Source: Marivita sp. XM-24bin2 (GTDB lineage Bacteria > Pseudomonadota > Alphaproteobacteria > Rhodobacterales > Rhodobacteraceae). Taken from it: a DNA stretch of 64,000 bases. The number at the start of each line of letters is the position of its first letter. The stretch's first letter is position 1. The stretch covers positions 79,209-143,208 of the forward strand of contig QCWH01000002.1 of the NCBI GenBank assembly GCA_003149565.1. Direction: 5' to 3'. A program made the position numbers and the translations under genes. The notes below the pieces were generated by a model. The model saw nothing but the letters and a program-made list of their open reading frames with translations, searched no databases and was not told where the DNA came from. Positions 17,272 through 25,634 of this stretch are shown in pieces.

Positions 17272-19380
17272 TCATCGCTCCAAGTTATGCGAAGGAGCGA
17301 TAATCGACAGACCGTCAATCGCAAAACAAGAACCCTGTCCTGGTTGACTTGTGATCCTAAGTTTCAGACCGAGGGACGCCGCGAAATCCCTCGCGCTTGA
17401 CAGCCCAAGACCATCGCCGTCCGCTGCGTGGGCTTCTGACCCACGGACATAGCTTTCCTGAATCTGCTGGATCTCGTCGTCGCTCATACCGCGTCCTGTA
17501 TCGTGGACTTCTATGGAAACTGTTTCCCCGTTTTGAACCGCGCGGAGTTTAACAGCACCTTCTGGCGTGTATTTCACTGCGTTGGAGACCAGGTTCGATA
17601 GAATGCGAATGATGGTCACTGGCACGGTGCGAACAGCGAGGTCTGTCGCTTCGTAATCAAGGCTCAAGCCCTTGCTTCGGGCTTCCTGTGCAAACATGCG
17701 CACCGCATTGCTCAGAAGAAGGTCAACTTCAATGGCTTCAAAGTCATCGGGATGCGTGTGGTAGGAGCCCTCATCCTCTGCCACGTCTTCCGGACGTGTG
17801 TCCGAAACGGTCTCGTTCAGTACCGAACGAATGTAATCGAGGCTGGTACGCAATGTATCCCCAAGAGCCGGGTTTGTTTTCTCGGCTTCGCTAAGCGCGA
17901 GATGTAGGGACGTCAGTGGCTGACGCAGGTCATGCCCGGTCAAAGCGAGACGGGTACGGTGCTTTTCCGCCAGCGCTTTGCTTCGGTCGGAATCCCGCCG
18001 CGCCTCCAAAAGCGTCTCCGCCATTTCCATCTTTTCCTGAGTCGCCTGCAATTCCTGTCGGATCGCCGCGTCGCGCTGATCTCGAAGACCGAAGGCTTGG
18101 CGCGCCAAGGCTGCTGTGAAAATCAGGGCATCTGCCAACAAAACGTAGTGAAAACCGAATGTCGTATCGTCGAAGATCTCGAAGGCGTCATCGCCAAGCC
18201 CAGCGGCAAGAAGACCGAAAGCAAGAATGCCACTTCCGATGGCGAAGAGCGTGCCTCCAGCTGCACGGTGTTGAAGTAAATAAATGGACGTGACAGCAAT
18301 GGCCGCGATCCATGCCGCCGTAACCAGTGCGCCTAGAAACGAGGGAATGGACCGGAGCGGATCCTCGATCAGGGGATCGAGTTCGAACCCAAGATCAAAA
18401 TACCGCAAGGCAACTGCAGGGCCTCCTACAATGAGACTTCCCGCTGCGGCCAGCGCGAGCAGACCTAGTGCTGCATAGGCAATGCGCTTCAGCCAAGTCG
18501 GCAAGCGACTGTCCGGCACCCCTTCGCGGACGAAAGCGGCCATGAAAACAAGATGACCCGCAACTTGCGCCGCTTCCAAGACCTTGTTGAGCATGCCGAT
18601 GGGCAACAAGGGATTGCCCGGAACAAGCCCGTTGAAATAGCCAGCGCTGGAGATTGCTGCGAGCATGGCTGCCGCAAAGTACGTCGTAAAGCGACTTGCC
18701 GGTTCGGAACTGACGAGCTTTGCAAGAGCAAACAGCACAAGCAGCAAGATGCCGGCGGCACCGATAAGTGCACCAAAGCCGTGAGCTTCGTTTAGCCGTT
18801 GGTCATCAAAGTCACGCTCTGGCCGGAGTATTGGATCAGCATCTGCGAGATCAGATGGATTCTTGATCTGAACAAAAAGATCAACCGACCGTCCGGCCTC
18901 AATCACAACTGGGCGGGACGCAATCCTCTGGCCCTCAATGTTATTTGTGCCGGACCGCCAGTTTTCTGATTTCGGATAGGCAAGAACCGTTTGAGGGTTG
19001 TCACCCGACACGATGTCAAATCGATATCCAGCACCAAACGCGCCTTCGAAATCGATGCGCCAAATGCCGGTTTGCCTCCCGTCATTCACAAGGCGCACAC
19101 AAGCCCAATCGTCTTCTTGCGGGAGCGGACCCTTGAGCAATGGTTCCGGAGATGTCGGGAGACACGGAGTGTTCCGGTCTGGGATACGGCTCATGTGGTG
19201 AAAGATGTTCTCCACGGCGACGCCCGGCGAAAGCTGCATTTCTGGAGCCCAATTTGCCGTGATGATGTCTTCGTCGTCGTCATCATCGTCTAAACCTTGA
19301 ACCACAGCCCACATCAATGCACTTATTAAAAGCGCGACAATGATCAGCAGCGTACGAGGGGTGCGAAGTGTCAGAGGCAT
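17272..19380 (-). CDS. Membrane histidine kinase with 7TMR-like sensor region
   Basis: 702 residues. After a first helix (about 10-28) comes an acidic run DDDDDDED, then a periplasmic domain to about residue 200 of 7TMR-DISM extracellular type, seven helices (about 205-430), a coiled coil (about 435-480), HisKA with phospho-accepting His483 in LTGHDLRQPLTSLH, and a HATPase with ILSNLVSNAVKYT, DTGRGM and DGLGLSSA. It likely senses an envelope signal and phosphorylates the adjacent NarL-type regulator. Its ATG overlaps the regulator start head to head (13 bases), so each promoter must lie inside the other gene or be very short. The stimulus is unknown. Confidence 0.88.
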   Translation of the reverse strand: MPLTLRTPRTLLIIVALLISALMWAVVQGLDDDDDDEDIITANWAPEMQLSPGVAVENIFHHMSRIPDRNTPCLPTSPEPLLKGPLPQEDDWACVRLVNDGRQTGIWRIDFEGAFGAGYRFDIVSGDNPQTVLAYPKSENWRSGTNNIEGQRIASRPVVIEAGRSVDLFVQIKNPSDLADADPILRPERDFDDQRLNEAHGFGALIGAAGILLLVLFALAKLVSSEPASRFTTYFAAAMLAAISSAGYFNGLVPGNPLLPIGMLNKVLEAAQVAGHLVFMAAFVREGVPDSRLPTWLKRIAYAALGLLALAAAGSLIVGGPAVALRYFDLGFELDPLIEDPLRSIPSFLGALVTAAWIAAIAVTSIYLLQHRAAGGTLFAIGSGILAFGLLAAGLGDDAFEIFDDTTFGFHYVLLADALIFTAALARQAFGLRDQRDAAIRQELQATQEKMEMAETLLEARRDSDRSKALAEKHRTRLALTGHDLRQPLTSLHLALSEAEKTNPALGDTLRTSLDYIRSVLNETVSDTRPEDVAEDEGSYHTHPDDFEAIEVDLLLSNAVRMFAQEARSKGLSLDYEATDLAVRTVPVTIIRILSNLVSNAVKYTPEGAVKLRAVQNGETVSIEVHDTGRGMSDDEIQQIQESYVRGSEAHAADGDGLGLSSARDFAASLGLKLRITSQPGQGSCFAIDGLSIIAPSHNLER

Positions 19381-20012
19381 ATCAGGGAGCGCGCGTCATC
19401 ATCGCGGATGATCATGCACTTGTTCGCAACGGATTAAAGAGCATTCTGCAAGGGATCGAAGGCGTCACCGTTGTTGGCGAAGCCGAAAATGGCTTGGAAG
19501 CGATAGCCCTGACAAAAGAACTTCGCCCCGACCTTCTTTTATTGGATAGCGGCATGCCATTGGCGCGCGGGATGGAAGTGTATGGCGAGTTACGGCGATG
19601 GACACCCGAGGTCCGTATCGCAGTTGTCACCGGTTTCAACGCGGCTGGAAGCTTGGCCGATTGGGTTGCTGCGGGGGTTGATGGCGTCTTCCTCAAAACA
19701 ACGCCTCCTGAAGAAATGACGATTGGATTTAAGCTCTTGCTGCAGGGCGAAAACTATGTCGCCAAAGAAGTATTACAGCGGCTAGAGCGCGACGAAGACG
19801 TCAAGGAACTGAGCCCACGAGAACGGCAAATTCTGCACCTGATCGCGGAGGGATGCTCAAACGCCGCAATCGCGGAGCGACTTTCGGTGAGCGCAAAGAC
19901 AGTCGACAATCATCGTACAAGATTGATGGCAAAACTCGGCGTGCACTCTGTGGCTCAGCTTTTGTCGTATGCTCTCAAAGAAGGCCTGTTGGATTCCTCT
20001 TCGCAACTTTGA
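19368..20012 (+). CDS. NarL/LuxR-type response regulator
   Basis: 214 residues. Receiver domain VIIADDHALVRNG with phospho-acceptor Asp60 (LLLLDSGMP) and Lys in VFLKTTPP, then a LuxR-type HTH (LSPRERQILHLIAEGCSNAAIAERLSVSAKTVDNHRTRLMAKLGV). The GTG at 19368 is the only start that keeps the first receiver strand, so the 13-base head-to-head overlap with the kinase start is probably real. Presumed output partner of the kinase; targets are unknown, but the porin-like and RTX genes are neighbours. Confidence 0.9.
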   Translation: MSEAYQGARVIIADDHALVRNGLKSILQGIEGVTVVGEAENGLEAIALTKELRPDLLLLDSGMPLARGMEVYGELRRWTPEVRIAVVTGFNAAGSLADWVAAGVDGVFLKTTPPEEMTIGFKLLLQGENYVAKEVLQRLERDEDVKELSPRERQILHLIAEGCSNAAIAERLSVSAKTVDNHRTRLMAKLGVHSVAQLLSYALKEGLLDSSSQL

Positions 20013-20013
20013 C

Positions 20014-20039
20014 CCGGCGTTGCGCATCGAAAACGCCGG
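20014..20039. terminator. Hairpin between convergent regulator and RTX genes
   Basis: CCGGCGTT-N10-AACGCCGG begins two bases after the regulator stop and about 40 bases after the stop of the convergent RTX gene. There is no T-run, so it is a weak or bidirectional terminator candidate. Confidence 0.45.
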
Positions 20040-20080
20040 CCTCCTGTATAGGCCAGCGTGTCCAAGACGATCCCGTCGGA

Positions 20081-21748
20081 TCAGATGAATGCGAAATTGT
20101 CGACTTCCAGATCGCCCGCTCCGATAATCGTTGCGAAGTGTACTGCATCGTAGCCATTGCCGGAGCCGTCCGCATCGAAATAAAGGTCGCCGCCTTCCTG
20201 GAAAACCCGGGTGTCCTTGGTGGCATTCCCGCGACCGACAACAAAGGCGGAGGTGTCGAGGTCACCGGCGGCGCTTTTCTCGACGAGATGGTCTGCACCG
20301 AAAGCCACAAGGTCGATTGCGATGAGATCACCGGCCACGTGGTGAACTTCGTAGCGGCCACCTTCGACACGCTGGTACGACTCAGCGTGAACTTCGAATT
20401 CCTTGATCAGGTCGACGTCTTCGGGGTTGCGGAAGAGGAAGGTATCCCGGTCGCCGTCCAGATCGTCGTTGTTTTCCTTGGTGCCGCCATAAAGGACATC
20501 CGCTCCCGCGCCGCCGTCGATCACATCTCTGCCGCTGCCACCCTTGATCACGTCCCGGCCACCAAGGCCATTGATTTCGTCATGGTAGTCCTTGCCGTCG
20601 ATGTAATCCTTGCCCTCTGTGCCGTTTAGAGCGTCGTCGAAAGTACCGTCTTGAAGGTCCTCGTTGCGCGAGCTTGTCCCCATCGGGACGTCTTTTCCGA
20701 TGGAATCGCCGTCGATGAGGGACTGATAGATATCTGCAATTTGTCCGATGCCTTCGCCGTCAGCAAATGCATAGCCCTCTTTTGTTGCGTTGGCTTTGCT
20801 CAGATACGAGTCCACGAACAATTTGAAGAGTTCGATTTGAAAGGCGTCTTCTGCGTTTATGTAGATTGTGTTAGTGCTGCCACTGAACGAAATTCCCATC
20901 TTTTCGAAGTTATCCAAGAACTTACCGAATTCCGATGCTGTGTTCACCGCCACATGGCGGCCAGTGACCCAGATCGTGCCATCAGAGGAGAAGCTCGCGC
21001 CTGTACCAACCATTGCGTCGATCTGATTGATCTCGGCACTGACGTCATGCTCGCTGTAGATTCTGATTTGCGCGGGTTCTACTCCAGCAGACTTGAAGGT
21101 CGTCGTAACCGGGTTGGTCTTCAGGTAGGCGTCTCGTTCCTGCTGATACTTGGTCTCGGCAAAATCGAAAAAGGCTTTTGCTTCACTGATCAAAGCCTTG
21201 ATCGAGTCCTTGCCCCATGCACCGTCCTGCGCCTCCTCAACAACTGCCATCCGAACGGCCAAGGCTTCCGAGACAATTGCAATCGCCGCTGAAATCGTTG
21301 TCGGGCTGGTCAATTCTGATATGCACGTTTCGCCGTAGTTAATCGCTTCAAAAAACGCCTTGTCAGCGGTTGCGATCAAGGCTTCGGCATTAATCTCTGA
21401 TTTGTCTTCCCGAAACATGGCGATCTGTTGCATGGCGATGCTCGTCGTGGCCTGCGCTTGGGTCAAAGCCAACAATCCCATGGAATCTTGTTGTTTGGCG
21501 ATGACGTCAAACAACTCAGAGCGCAGATCGCTGAGTGTGTATTCAGCTTCGCCACCAAAATTCAAACCAATGATGGCAAGTAATGCGTTCGCCGGATCGT
21601 CCGAAGAGAGCGCCGAAATGACATTCGAGGCCAGTGACACCAGAGCAAAGCCAGTGTTGAAGTTACCCGCTGCGTCCATAAGGCCCATGCTCTTTCCAGA
21701 AGCTGTGAGTGTGCCTGCTGCAGTTGATGTTCCAAGTCCGTTTGCCAT
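20081..21748 (-). CDS. RTX (hemolysin-type calcium-binding) secreted protein, unknown N-terminal domain
   Basis: 555 residues with no Sec signal. Residues about 1-370 are helix-rich and unrecognised (LAIIGLNFGGEAEYTLSDLRSELFDVIAKQQDSMG). Residues about 380-420 contain glycine-rich nonapeptide repeats (GLGGRDVIKGGSGRDVIDGG, then AGADVLYGG) that bind Ca2+. The last about 130 residues resemble the serralysin-type C-terminal beta region and end NFAFI, like type I secretion signals. Predicted secretion is through an ABC/MFP/TolC channel, but no such genes are in the window. No catalytic motif is visible, so it may be a surface, adhesive or binding protein. Confidence 0.8.
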   Translation of the reverse strand: MANGLGTSTAAGTLTASGKSMGLMDAAGNFNTGFALVSLASNVISALSSDDPANALLAIIGLNFGGEAEYTLSDLRSELFDVIAKQQDSMGLLALTQAQATTSIAMQQIAMFREDKSEINAEALIATADKAFFEAINYGETCISELTSPTTISAAIAIVSEALAVRMAVVEEAQDGAWGKDSIKALISEAKAFFDFAETKYQQERDAYLKTNPVTTTFKSAGVEPAQIRIYSEHDVSAEINQIDAMVGTGASFSSDGTIWVTGRHVAVNTASEFGKFLDNFEKMGISFSGSTNTIYINAEDAFQIELFKLFVDSYLSKANATKEGYAFADGEGIGQIADIYQSLIDGDSIGKDVPMGTSSRNEDLQDGTFDDALNGTEGKDYIDGKDYHDEINGLGGRDVIKGGSGRDVIDGGAGADVLYGGTKENNDDLDGDRDTFLFRNPEDVDLIKEFEVHAESYQRVEGGRYEVHHVAGDLIAIDLVAFGADHLVEKSAAGDLDTSAFVVGRGNATKDTRVFQEGGDLYFDADGSGNGYDAVHFATIIGAGDLEVDNFAFI

Positions 21749-22485
21749 TGTCTTTCCCTTTGCGTCTCTTGCCGGATCGTCCGTTCTCGGGTCCGGCGCT
21801 GTGTGCCGATTTCGTACTTGGGAGCTTAGGGATTTCGGTCATGCAACCGTTATGGGGTAAATCCCTCAATTGGAGGGGTGGGCAGCCAAGGTTCAATTCG
21901 CTGGGTGGTGATCGCGAGTCGGCTTGGCTTTCATCCGCTTCTAAAGGAAGGTCTGATCTCTATGCTCCGCTCGGGCGCTTCCCAACGCGCGGTTGCGTGC
22001 GTGTCCATCTGACTATCCGATATAAAGCAGGATTTCGTCTGCGTGGGGGGCGGGAACGCACGACGTCAGCGTGACGTTATGATCGAAGGACCACGCCTCG
22101 TCTTTTTGGCTCAACGTCAGAGCGATACTGGCACCCATGGCGGCGACTTCATGGTTTGATAGCATCAAAGATGCGCTGCCCCCAGTAGCTGGCACTTACG
22201 TGTTTACCGAGCGCCGCGTGCAGCACGGCCGGAGGCTCGGAGTAGGGCTGCCTTGTCATAGAAAAGCGTCGGCTTATCCAACATAGCAACGATCTCTTGC
22301 CTGAAATACCGGTCAAGCTGCGCAGCCATGCCGGAAGGCGCCGCTAGATCCATTTTGAGCGATGCCTGCGAAAGGGGTCGTGACAGTGATCATCGCCGCA
22401 AACCGCATGAGGGAATCAGAGGCTTGGCCCATCTCATCTGCGGCGATGATTCATTTCCTGAAAGCCGCCTTTCAAACGTCCGTGG
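21749..22485. other. 737-base gap with unassigned open fragments
   Basis: No recognised gene. On the minus strand two adjoining short frames look coding-like: one of about 50 codons ending at TAA 22204-22206 (containing AAQLDRYFRQEIVAMLDKP) and one of 60 codons at 22013-22195 (SLMLSNHEVAAMGASIALTL...). They are in different frames and lack convincing starts, so they may be relics of one decayed gene of unknown family. The promoter of the RTX gene must lie at the left end. Confidence 0.35.
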
Positions 22486-23658
22486 TCATGTTTTCTCTGC
22501 AATGTCCACGCACGGAACATTTTTGATGTTTTGGAACGCGAGACTGAGTGGGACCACGCTTGCAAAGAGGATGATCGCGAGCCACATAGGTCCCTGCGCA
22601 TCGCCTGTTGCATCTAGAATGGCTCCGGCTGCTGGGGGCGTGACCAACATGATCGCATAGTAGACGGTGAAGAAGAGTCCCATGCCAAAAGCGCGGACCT
22701 GCGGTCTCATCGCTTGGCCCGCCATGGCCATGATCACTCCGGCCGGGGCCATGCCAATCAAGCCAAAAAGCACACTTGCACCAATACCAGCACCGGGCAC
22801 GCTGAGTAGCAAGAGCGCTGTGATCGCCCCGCCCATGCAGATCATCAAAACAACGTTCCGCCCACTGAAACGGTCGACGATCTGCCCGCATACTGCGCCG
22901 GAAGCGATCATGATCCAACTGCCGATGCTGACGATACCAGCGGCTGCGATGGCGGACTGGCCCAAGCCTTCAAGAACTTTTGGGCCGAAGGACAGATAGG
23001 TGACATAAGCTGCGTTGAAGACACCCCAAGCGGTGGCGGCACAAAGCACCAGGCGCCATTCCTGCCCTGTCATGGTGGCTCGCGGTCCGCCATGCGCATT
23101 CGTCAGGTCATGTGGCGTACGATAGAAGAGAAACACCGCAAGTGCTGCAATCAGGCAATAGACCGACGCCACGTGAAACGGCACTTGCCAACCAAACTCC
23201 TGGGCCAGCCATGCGTGGCCGATCTGGCCCATGGCGATGCCGAATGGCCAGCTCATGACGAGGATGCTCATCGCGGTCGCAATTTCACGGCCCTCGAACC
23301 AGTCCGCAACCATCTTGGCAAAATAGATCATGGCAAAAAGGGCCCCGACACCGGACAGAACGCGCCCCATTCCCATGACCCAGCTTGCAGTCGCAAACCC
23401 GCACAGGACACTGCCAACGGCCATTGCAACCAAACCAAGCCCCGCAGTCATGCGGTCCGGAACATAGCGTCCCAAGTGTCCGGCTGGCATGGACAGGACA
23501 AGACCCGGCGCCATGAAAAGCCCAATCAGCATGCCAATCCCGGCGTAGTCCAACCCAAAAGCCACGATCAGATCATCCCCGACCGACGCAAGTGTCTGAA
23601 ACTGAAATCCCAGCCCTGTCCGGGCCAGGAACAAAAGTGCAAGGATCCGCCAGCGCAT
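22486..23658 (-). CDS. MFS transporter, CynX/NimT-like
   Basis: 390 residues with about twelve hydrophobic helices; FGLDYAGIGMLIGLFMAPGLVLSMPAGHLGRYVPDR carries the loop 2-3 pattern of MFS proteins. Resembles CynX/NimT-type carriers, whose substrates range from cyanate to nitroimidazoles; the substrate here is unknown. The ATG at 23658 overlaps the GNAT stop (TGATG); a GTG at 23661 is possible. Third gene of a minus-strand SnoaL-GNAT-MFS operon. Confidence 0.85.
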   Translation of the reverse strand: MRWRILALLFLARTGLGFQFQTLASVGDDLIVAFGLDYAGIGMLIGLFMAPGLVLSMPAGHLGRYVPDRMTAGLGLVAMAVGSVLCGFATASWVMGMGRVLSGVGALFAMIYFAKMVADWFEGREIATAMSILVMSWPFGIAMGQIGHAWLAQEFGWQVPFHVASVYCLIAALAVFLFYRTPHDLTNAHGGPRATMTGQEWRLVLCAATAWGVFNAAYVTYLSFGPKVLEGLGQSAIAAAGIVSIGSWIMIASGAVCGQIVDRFSGRNVVLMICMGGAITALLLLSVPGAGIGASVLFGLIGMAPAGVIMAMAGQAMRPQVRAFGMGLFFTVYYAIMLVTPPAAGAILDATGDAQGPMWLAIILFASVVPLSLAFQNIKNVPCVDIAEKT

Positions 23659-24230
23659 CACGTCGCCTCGTATTCAAGATAGACGAAATACGGATCCACT
23701 TCGATCGGATCGGCGCATTCGGGATAGCGCGCGATGGTCTTGAAATCGAGACTTTCAAAGATCCGCAGCGGCGCCCGATTGGTCTTGATCACATTCAGCA
23801 AAAGCTTGCTGACCCCGATCTCGTCTGCAGCTGCGATCCACGCTTCGGTAATGGCACGACCCAATCCCTTCCCTGCCACTTCTGGTCGGACATAGAGCCG
23901 TTTTACTTCGCAGGCGTCTGGGCGGATCTGGTGAAGCGTGCTACAGCCCACAAGCCGCTCACTTGCATCCCATGCAAGAAAAAGCCGCCCCGTCGGACAA
24001 AGATACGAGTGCAAGTTGGTCCAGAAAGAGGACTTGAGCTGCTCTGGGGTGTAGTCGGATACAAAGCCCGCTTCGCCCAGTTTCTGGATGATGACGCCGT
24101 AATATTCGAGCAGTATCTCCTCCAGCGCCGCTCGCAAAGTCGGACCCGGTGGTTCTGTCAGCGTGGTGATCCGGTATCCTGCGTTGGGCCGGGTCGACGT
24201 CACGCTGTCCACCTGACTTAGCCCCATCAT
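23658..24230 (-). CDS. GNAT family N-acetyltransferase
   Basis: 190 residues, single GNAT fold: VKRLYVRPEVAGKGLGRAITEAWIAAA is the acetyl-CoA pyrophosphate loop and helix, and NRAPLRIFESLDFKTIARYP the C-terminal core. The acceptor is unknown. The start at 24230 overlaps the stop of the SnoaL gene (ATGA), and its stop overlaps the MFS start, so the three are co-translated. Confidence 0.87.
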   Translation of the reverse strand: MMGLSQVDSVTSTRPNAGYRITTLTEPPGPTLRAALEEILLEYYGVIIQKLGEAGFVSDYTPEQLKSSFWTNLHSYLCPTGRLFLAWDASERLVGCSTLHQIRPDACEVKRLYVRPEVAGKGLGRAITEAWIAAADEIGVSKLLLNVIKTNRAPLRIFESLDFKTIARYPECADPIEVDPYFVYLEYEAT

Positions 24231-24640
24231 GCCCAGCCAAGGCCGCGGAGGGCGTGTACGTCGTTCCAGATCTTGGTCATATGGCTGATCTTGTCGCCGT
24301 CGAAATGCATGACATAGGCATAGTCTGAGACGACGGATTTCCCCGTCGCTGCAACAGGGCCGCCTTCACCCGTATGGGTGCCGTGAAACTTGGCGGTCGC
24401 CACGACAGTGCCACGCTCCTTGTCTGCCGCGAAACCGGTCAGTTCGTAACGGCCATCCGGCAAAGGTGTCAAAAGCCCCTTCATCCAGTCCGCATAGGCG
24501 GCGAGGGTCGTCGTATCCGCCAGTGCATCCGCCTGACACGAAAAGGTTGCTCCCTCATGGCAAAACGCCTTGCACCCGTCCCATCCTTGCCCGGTTTCGC
24601 AAGCCTCAAAGAATTCCTTGGCCGTTTCAAACTGTGTCAT
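24227..24640 (-). CDS. SnoaL-like / NTF2-fold protein
   Basis: 137 residues, cone-shaped NTF2 fold typical of polyketide-cyclase and ester-cyclase-like proteins: FFEACETGQGWDGCKAFCHEGATFSCQAD, YADWMKGLLTPLPDGRYEL and YVMHFDGDKISHMTKIWND. Function within the family is very diverse (isomerase, hydrolase, binding). MTQFETAKEF at 24640 follows GAGGATGG; the frame stays open to 24706 but without a better start. First gene of the operon divergent from the LuxR-HTH genes, which may control it. Confidence 0.8.
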   Translation of the reverse strand: MTQFETAKEFFEACETGQGWDGCKAFCHEGATFSCQADALADTTTLAAYADWMKGLLTPLPDGRYELTGFAADKERGTVVATAKFHGTHTGEGGPVAATGKSVVSDYAYVMHFDGDKISHMTKIWNDVHALRGLGWA

Positions 24641-24827
24641 CTGTCCATCCTCGGTGTTGACCTGATAAACCGAGCTTAGGCTCACACCCGGGGCGCCGGG
24701 TATCATGCAGATGTGGTAAATTCGGGTGTTTGCGTGCAGTATTCAAACTACAGCATTTGCAGGATTGCTTATTGATCGTAGTCTCACCACACTTCATTCA
24801 AGCTTTTGTTTTTTGGAGACTGTGCAG

Positions 24828-25634
24828 GTGGCAGGCCGGGCCGATCTCAGCCATAGGGAAGTGCAGATCGCGCGGGCCTATGCCAGCGGACAGACCTATC
24901 AGTCCATCGCTAACACCTTGTGTATTGCGCCAAGCACGGTCCGCACCCATCTGGCCAGCATCTATCGCAAGCTCGATGTGTCCTCGAAACTGGAACTGGT
25001 GAACCGGCTGGAGGGCAATGCGCCAGAGCCGCGCAGCCCATCGGAACTGGCCAAGGTCGTGTCCGAGCTGGCGCTTAGCCTGGAAGAAGCCATCAGCCGT
25101 GAGAAGGCCCTGACCGAAGTCCTGCGGATCATCAATGCGGGACAAGGGGACCTGAACGCCGTTATGCCCTTGATCCTGACCTACGCGCTAGAGCTGTGCG
25201 ACGCAGAGTTCGGTATCTTGTTCGAGTACCAACAAGACGGTCGGTTTCTTGCCAAGCATGCCGTCGGCATTCCGAAACCCTTTGAAATATGGCTGAAGGA
25301 ACAAGGTGTTTTCACCGTCGGGCCGGACACCGGCCTTGGCCGCATGGACGAAATGCGCACTGCCATCAACATCATGGATGTCAAATCCGAGGCGATCTAT
25401 CAGACCAATGATCCCTTGCGATATGCCACAGCCGACCTCGGCGGCGCACGGTCTTTTGTTGCGATCCCGATGCTTGCCGGAGATTCGCTGGTCGGCGCGT
25501 TCACGATATATCGTCAGACGGTTCGTCCTTTTTCCGATGACACCATCCGGCTCGCACAAATGTTCGCTGCGCAAAGCGTGATCGCGCTCGAAAACGCGCG
25601 CATGATCAAAGCTATCCAACAGGCAAGCTCGTGA
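24828..25634 (+). CDS. N-terminal LuxR-type HTH fused to GAF domain
   Basis: 268 residues from GTG at 24828 (GGAG ten bases upstream). Residues about 6-65 are a LuxR HTH (LSHREVQIARAYASGQTYQSIANTLCIAPSTVRTH), then a short coiled coil (about 70-105) and a GAF domain (about 105-265: LDLNAVMPLILTYALELCDAEFGILF-like, RSFVAIPMLAGDSLVGAFTIYR). The HTH is at the N-terminus, opposite to the usual NarL layout. A longer frame to GTG 24726 exists but adds 34 residues unlike its paralogue downstream, which starts 13 residues before the HTH. GTGA overlap with the next gene. Probably a ligand- or redox-sensing regulator. Confidence 0.8.
   Translation: MAGRADLSHREVQIARAYASGQTYQSIANTLCIAPSTVRTHLASIYRKLDVSSKLELVNRLEGNAPEPRSPSELAKVVSELALSLEEAISREKALTEVLRIINAGQGDLNAVMPLILTYALELCDAEFGILFEYQQDGRFLAKHAVGIPKPFEIWLKEQGVFTVGPDTGLGRMDEMRTAINIMDVKSEAIYQTNDPLRYATADLGGARSFVAIPMLAGDSLVGAFTIYRQTVRPFSDDTIRLAQMFAAQSVIALENARMIKAIQQASS

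Noticed and set aside
20651-21292. A 213-codon plus-strand frame
   Set aside because: Antisense to the RTX gene; no start signal and no recognisable motif.
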